From an uncultured Bacillota bacterium (GTDB taxonomy: Bacteria > Bacillota > Clostridia > Christensenellales > QAND01): a DNA stretch of 64,000 bases. The notes under the pieces are model-generated. The model was given only the letters and a program-made list of their open reading frames with translations. It ran no database searches and had not been told where the DNA came from. The stretch's first letter is position 1. Each line of letters starts with the position of its first letter. Position numbers and translations under genes: made by a program. The stretch is taken from the NCBI GenBank assembly GCA_905188085.1, contig CAJJKN010000003.1:124001-188000 (forward strand). Reading direction: 5' to 3'. Positions 61,580 to 64,000 of the stretch are shown piece by piece.

Positions 61580-62201
61580 GGATCTGGCGCTGGCCGTCCA
61601 CCCCACCTTTTTTGTTTTCACGCTGCTCGGCTGTTTGGTTTTGGCGCCCGCCTACCCTTATACCGTTGTGTTTTTGTTCGGGTGCTTGGCGCCCTATATT
61701 TCGTTTATGTATGCCCGGGAGACCAACGACGCCTGGTTTACCGCCCTGCTCCCTGTGAAAAAAAGCGAGATCGTCGTTTCCAAATTTCGCCTGGTCTGCT
61801 GCGCGCAGCTTACCCAGCTTTGCATCGCGCTCGTATTTGCCCTGTTGCGGTTTTGGCTTCACATTCCAAACAACCCCGTTGGCCTGGACCCCACCGTTGC
61901 CTGGTTTGGAATCGGGTTTATCCTCTATGGCGTTTACAATCTTGTCTTTTTCCCCGCCTTTTATAAAACCGGCTATAAAGCGGGCAAAGCCTTTTTTCTG
62001 GCTATGATCCCCGTTGTGGGCTGCATGCTTATAACGGAGCTTTTGGCACACCTCCCCGCCCTGTTGTGGATGGACAGCCTTGTGCCCCGGCATCTGCTCT
62101 CTCAAATTCCCCTATTGCTGGCCGGCCTTGTCTTTTATGGCTGTGCAACTGTTTTTTCCTGCCGTCTTTCCGTTCGGCGCTATGAAAAGGTGGACCTTTG
62201 A
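61563..62201 (+). CDS. ABC-2 type membrane permease
   Basis: A 212-residue membrane protein with about six hydrophobic segments, overlapping the ATPase gene by 17 bases. AGGAG precedes its ATG. RETNDAWFTALLPVKKSEIVVSK-like sequence after helix 2 (quoted in part as WFTALLPVKKSEIV) is typical of the ABC-2 transporter group in Clostridia. With the XRE-AbrB regulator and ATPase it makes a three-gene export module; the exported substrate is unknown (antimicrobial peptide or lipid are possibilities). Confidence 0.85.
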   Translation: MKLLYKDLALAVHPTFFVFTLLGCLVLAPAYPYTVVFLFGCLAPYISFMYARETNDAWFTALLPVKKSEIVVSKFRLVCCAQLTQLCIALVFALLRFWLHIPNNPVGLDPTVAWFGIGFILYGVYNLVFFPAFYKTGYKAGKAFFLAMIPVVGCMLITELLAHLPALLWMDSLVPRHLLSQIPLLLAGLVFYGCATVFSCRLSVRRYEKVDL

Positions 62202-62238
62202 TCCCCTTCTAATCTCTATCCTTATTTTCCCTCCATAT

Positions 62239-62269
62239 AAAAAGCGGCGCTGTTTTGCGCCGCTTTTTT
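62239..62269. terminator. Bidirectional terminator between the ABC-2 permease and panE
   Basis: AAAAAGCGGCGC, loop TGTTTT, GCGCCGCTTTTTT. Confidence 0.92.
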
Positions 62270-62270
62270 C

Positions 62271-63305
62271 TTATAGCGTTTGAAACACCGGGTCGTATAG
62301 ATTCTTCTCCTCGATCTTGCGTTTTTTCTGTTCTATTTCCTTTACCATTTCCCAAAGTCTGCGGTTTACCGGCGCTTTCAGCCCGTTTTGCTCCGCCTTG
62401 TCCGCCAAATATCCGTTGAAATAATCAATTTCCGTCGGCCGTCCGCGCTCAAGCGATTGTAGGCTGGAAGATTTCAACCGTTTGTATTTGATTCCCACAA
62501 TGCGAATCATCATATGCCGCCGCAGGTTATCCAAAGCCGATTGCCCGCGCATCAGCTTATAATAATCCAACTTTCCGCCAAACGGCGGCACATGCAGCTG
62601 CATGGCGTCGGCCGTTTGCATCGCTTCCGCGATGATCGCCAAGAAGATTTTGCGCGCCTGTTTCCTTTTCATCATTTCGCCCAAGTGCAGCCCGCAAATC
62701 GCGCCCAGCGAAGTAATGCAGGCGTTTACAATCAATTTGGAATACAATTCGCTTAAAATATCATCCGTCACAACGGTGGGCACCACCGCCGTCAGCGCCT
62801 GTTTTAACACCGCCAGCTCTGCCGTATGCCCTTTTTGCAGTTTGCCGATGATAAATTCGCCTTCGCTTGTCATCTCCAATACGCCCGGCGCATGCATGGT
62901 AGCGCCCCAGCCGATCACGCAGCCCACGGTTTTTTCTTCGCCCACCACGGCAGACAGCGCATCGGTGCAAATGCCGTTTTGCATGGAAACCACCAGCGCA
63001 TCTTCCGTTAAACGCGGCAGCATTTTCCTGGCTGCTTCCGGCATGTCATACGCCTTGGTTGCAATCAAACACAGGGAAAACATCCCTTCCAGCTGTTCAA
63101 TTTCGCATACGGAGGAAACGCGGATCTCCTCTTCTCCCTTTACGCCGCTGATTTCCAACCCTGTGCCGTTGGCCTTTTGGGCGATTTCTTCATGCTTGCA
63201 TACCAGGTGCACATCATAGCCCGCTTTGGCCAAATACGCCGCCGTAATGCCGCCGATGGCGCCTGCGCCCACCACGGCAATTCGCGGTTTATTCTGATGT
63301 TCCAT
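62271..63305 (-). CDS. panE: 2-dehydropantoate 2-reductase (ketopantoate reductase) family protein
   Basis: NADPH-dependent reductase that makes pantoate for coenzyme A (344 residues). The Rossmann start is IAVVGAGAIGGITAAYLAKAG. VSMQNGI and CVIGWGATMHAPG lie in the active-site region, and KLIVNACITSLGAICG carries the catalytic Lys; ERGRPTEIDYFNGYLADKA has the substrate-binding Glu. No panB or panC is nearby, so the name rests on family similarity. It is three bases downstream of the sirtuin gene. Confidence 0.88.
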   Translation of the reverse strand: MEHQNKPRIAVVGAGAIGGITAAYLAKAGYDVHLVCKHEEIAQKANGTGLEISGVKGEEEIRVSSVCEIEQLEGMFSLCLIATKAYDMPEAARKMLPRLTEDALVVSMQNGICTDALSAVVGEEKTVGCVIGWGATMHAPGVLEMTSEGEFIIGKLQKGHTAELAVLKQALTAVVPTVVTDDILSELYSKLIVNACITSLGAICGLHLGEMMKRKQARKIFLAIIAEAMQTADAMQLHVPPFGGKLDYYKLMRGQSALDNLRRHMMIRIVGIKYKRLKSSSLQSLERGRPTEIDYFNGYLADKAEQNGLKAPVNRRLWEMVKEIEQKKRKIEEKNLYDPVFQTL

Positions 63306-63308
63306 TTT

Positions 63309-64000
63309 TTATACCTCCTCTGCAACGCCTTTTAAGACCTCGCCGATTTTCCCCGCAATCAAAAGATCCGCTTTCCTGTCATACGGGGTCGGCGCTTTGT
63401 TGATCAACACCAGCCGATGCCCTCTGTAATAATCAATCAGCCCCGCTGCCGGATATACCGCCAGCGACGTGCCGCCTACAATCAATACATCTGCGGATTG
63501 AATCATCTGCACCGCCGTCTCCAGGTTTTCCTGGCTCAGCGCTTCTTCATACAACACCACGTCCGGCTTTATGATGCCGCCGCAGCTGCATCTCGGCACG
63601 CCCTCGCTATGCAAAATCTCCTCTGCCGGGTAAAATTTTCCGCAGCGCATGCAATAATTTCTCAATACCGAGCCGTGCAGCTCTATCACCGTTTTACTGC
63701 CCGCTTTTTGGTGCAAACCGTCAATGTTTTGCGTAATTACGCCTTGTAATTTTCCTTCGCGTTCCCATTTTGCCAACGCCTTATGCGCCGCATTGGGTCG
63801 GGCATCCAAATACAGCATCTTATCCCGATAAAACCGAAAAAATTCCTCGGTCTGTCGCATGAAAAACGTATGGCTTAAAATGGTCTCCGGCGGATATTGA
63901 TAGGAAAGATGATACAAACCGTCTTCGCTTCTAAAATCCGGAATGTTGCTTTCCGTAGACACCCCTGCCCCGCCGAAAAAGACGATTCTCTTTGCCTGCT
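63309..64000 (-). CDS. NAD-dependent protein deacylase, sirtuin (start lies beyond the right edge)
   Basis: Sir2-family lysine deacylase; the first codons are outside the window. Visible motifs are FFGGAGVSTESNIPDFRS at the NAD pocket, TQNIDGLHQKAG, the His in ELHGSV and the zinc Cys pairs (CMRCG and CSCGG). GTSLAVYPAAGL is also present. The zinc knuckle and length fit bacterial class U/III sirtuins. It appears to be co-transcribed with panE. Confidence 0.94.
   Translation of the reverse strand, partial: QAKRIVFFGGAGVSTESNIPDFRSEDGLYHLSYQYPPETILSHTFFMRQTEEFFRFYRDKMLYLDARPNAAHKALAKWEREGKLQGVITQNIDGLHQKAGSKTVIELHGSVLRNYCMRCGKFYPAEEILHSEGVPRCSCGGIIKPDVVLYEEALSQENLETAVQMIQSADVLIVGGTSLAVYPAAGLIDYYRGHRLVLINKAPTPYDRKADLLIAGKIGEVLKGVAEEV

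Overview
The window looks like chromosome of an anaerobic, butyrate-forming Clostridia-type Firmicute. The grounds are a leucine T-box leader, a complete thl-crt-hbd-bcd-etfB-etfA butyryl-CoA operon with a Rex-like operator, an [FeFe]-hydrogenase-like protein, many oligopeptide and amino-acid transport genes, strong Shine-Dalgarno sequences and compact rho-independent terminators. Base composition is moderate to slightly GC-rich in genes and AT-rich between them. No rRNA, tRNA, CRISPR array, phage or insertion sequence was recognised.

Layout. 1-1350: the 5' part of a MATE exporter and a GNAT acetyltransferase broken by one in-frame stop. 1531-6265 (minus): leuA-leuC-leuD-leuB behind a T-box with a CTC (Leu) specifier. 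6448-16563 (plus): a membrane glycosyltransferase, a small Cys-containing HTH protein, a flotillin, a TetM-like ribosomal GTPase, a YjdF-like membrane protein, DegV, a PHP phosphatase, a HAD phosphatase and a GDSL hydrolase. 16600-18958: a divergent pyridoxal kinase / MocR (PdxR-like) pair. 19044-22277: a CofE-like ligase, an unrecognised 47-codon gene, a RelA-domain protein and DUF3842. 22471-27921: a five-gene peptide/nickel-type ABC transporter. 27979-35670: a small hypothetical gene, two U32 proteins flanking DedA, a CtpE-like P-type ATPase and UppP.

36378-42419 (minus) is the butyrate operon, with an aldehyde dehydrogenase upstream (42559-44004). 44184-46755 is feoA-feoB plus a small Cys-rich FeoB partner. 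46878-49016 holds a frameshifted radical SAM/SPASM gene and a TetR regulator. 49078-52797 is an overlapping operon of nadE (frameshifted), a nicotinamidase-like hydrolase and the [FeFe]-hydrogenase-like protein. 52911-55265 is a polar amino-acid ABC transporter whose binding protein is circularly permuted. 55484-64000 holds exonuclease III, a second MATE exporter, a cytidylate-kinase-like protein, a ClC transporter, an XRE-AbrB/ABC module, a PanE-like reductase and the start-truncated edge of a sirtuin.

The strongest oddity is the binding protein at 54417-55265: the segment that normally ends this family lies directly behind the lipoprotein signal, and the protein stops exactly where that segment would normally begin. 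Other items worth checking are three disrupted genes (GNAT, radical SAM, nadE), the 47-codon gene with a near-perfect ribosome binding site, the Rex-like operator, the shared PdxR control region and the variant H-cluster motifs in the hydrogenase-like protein.
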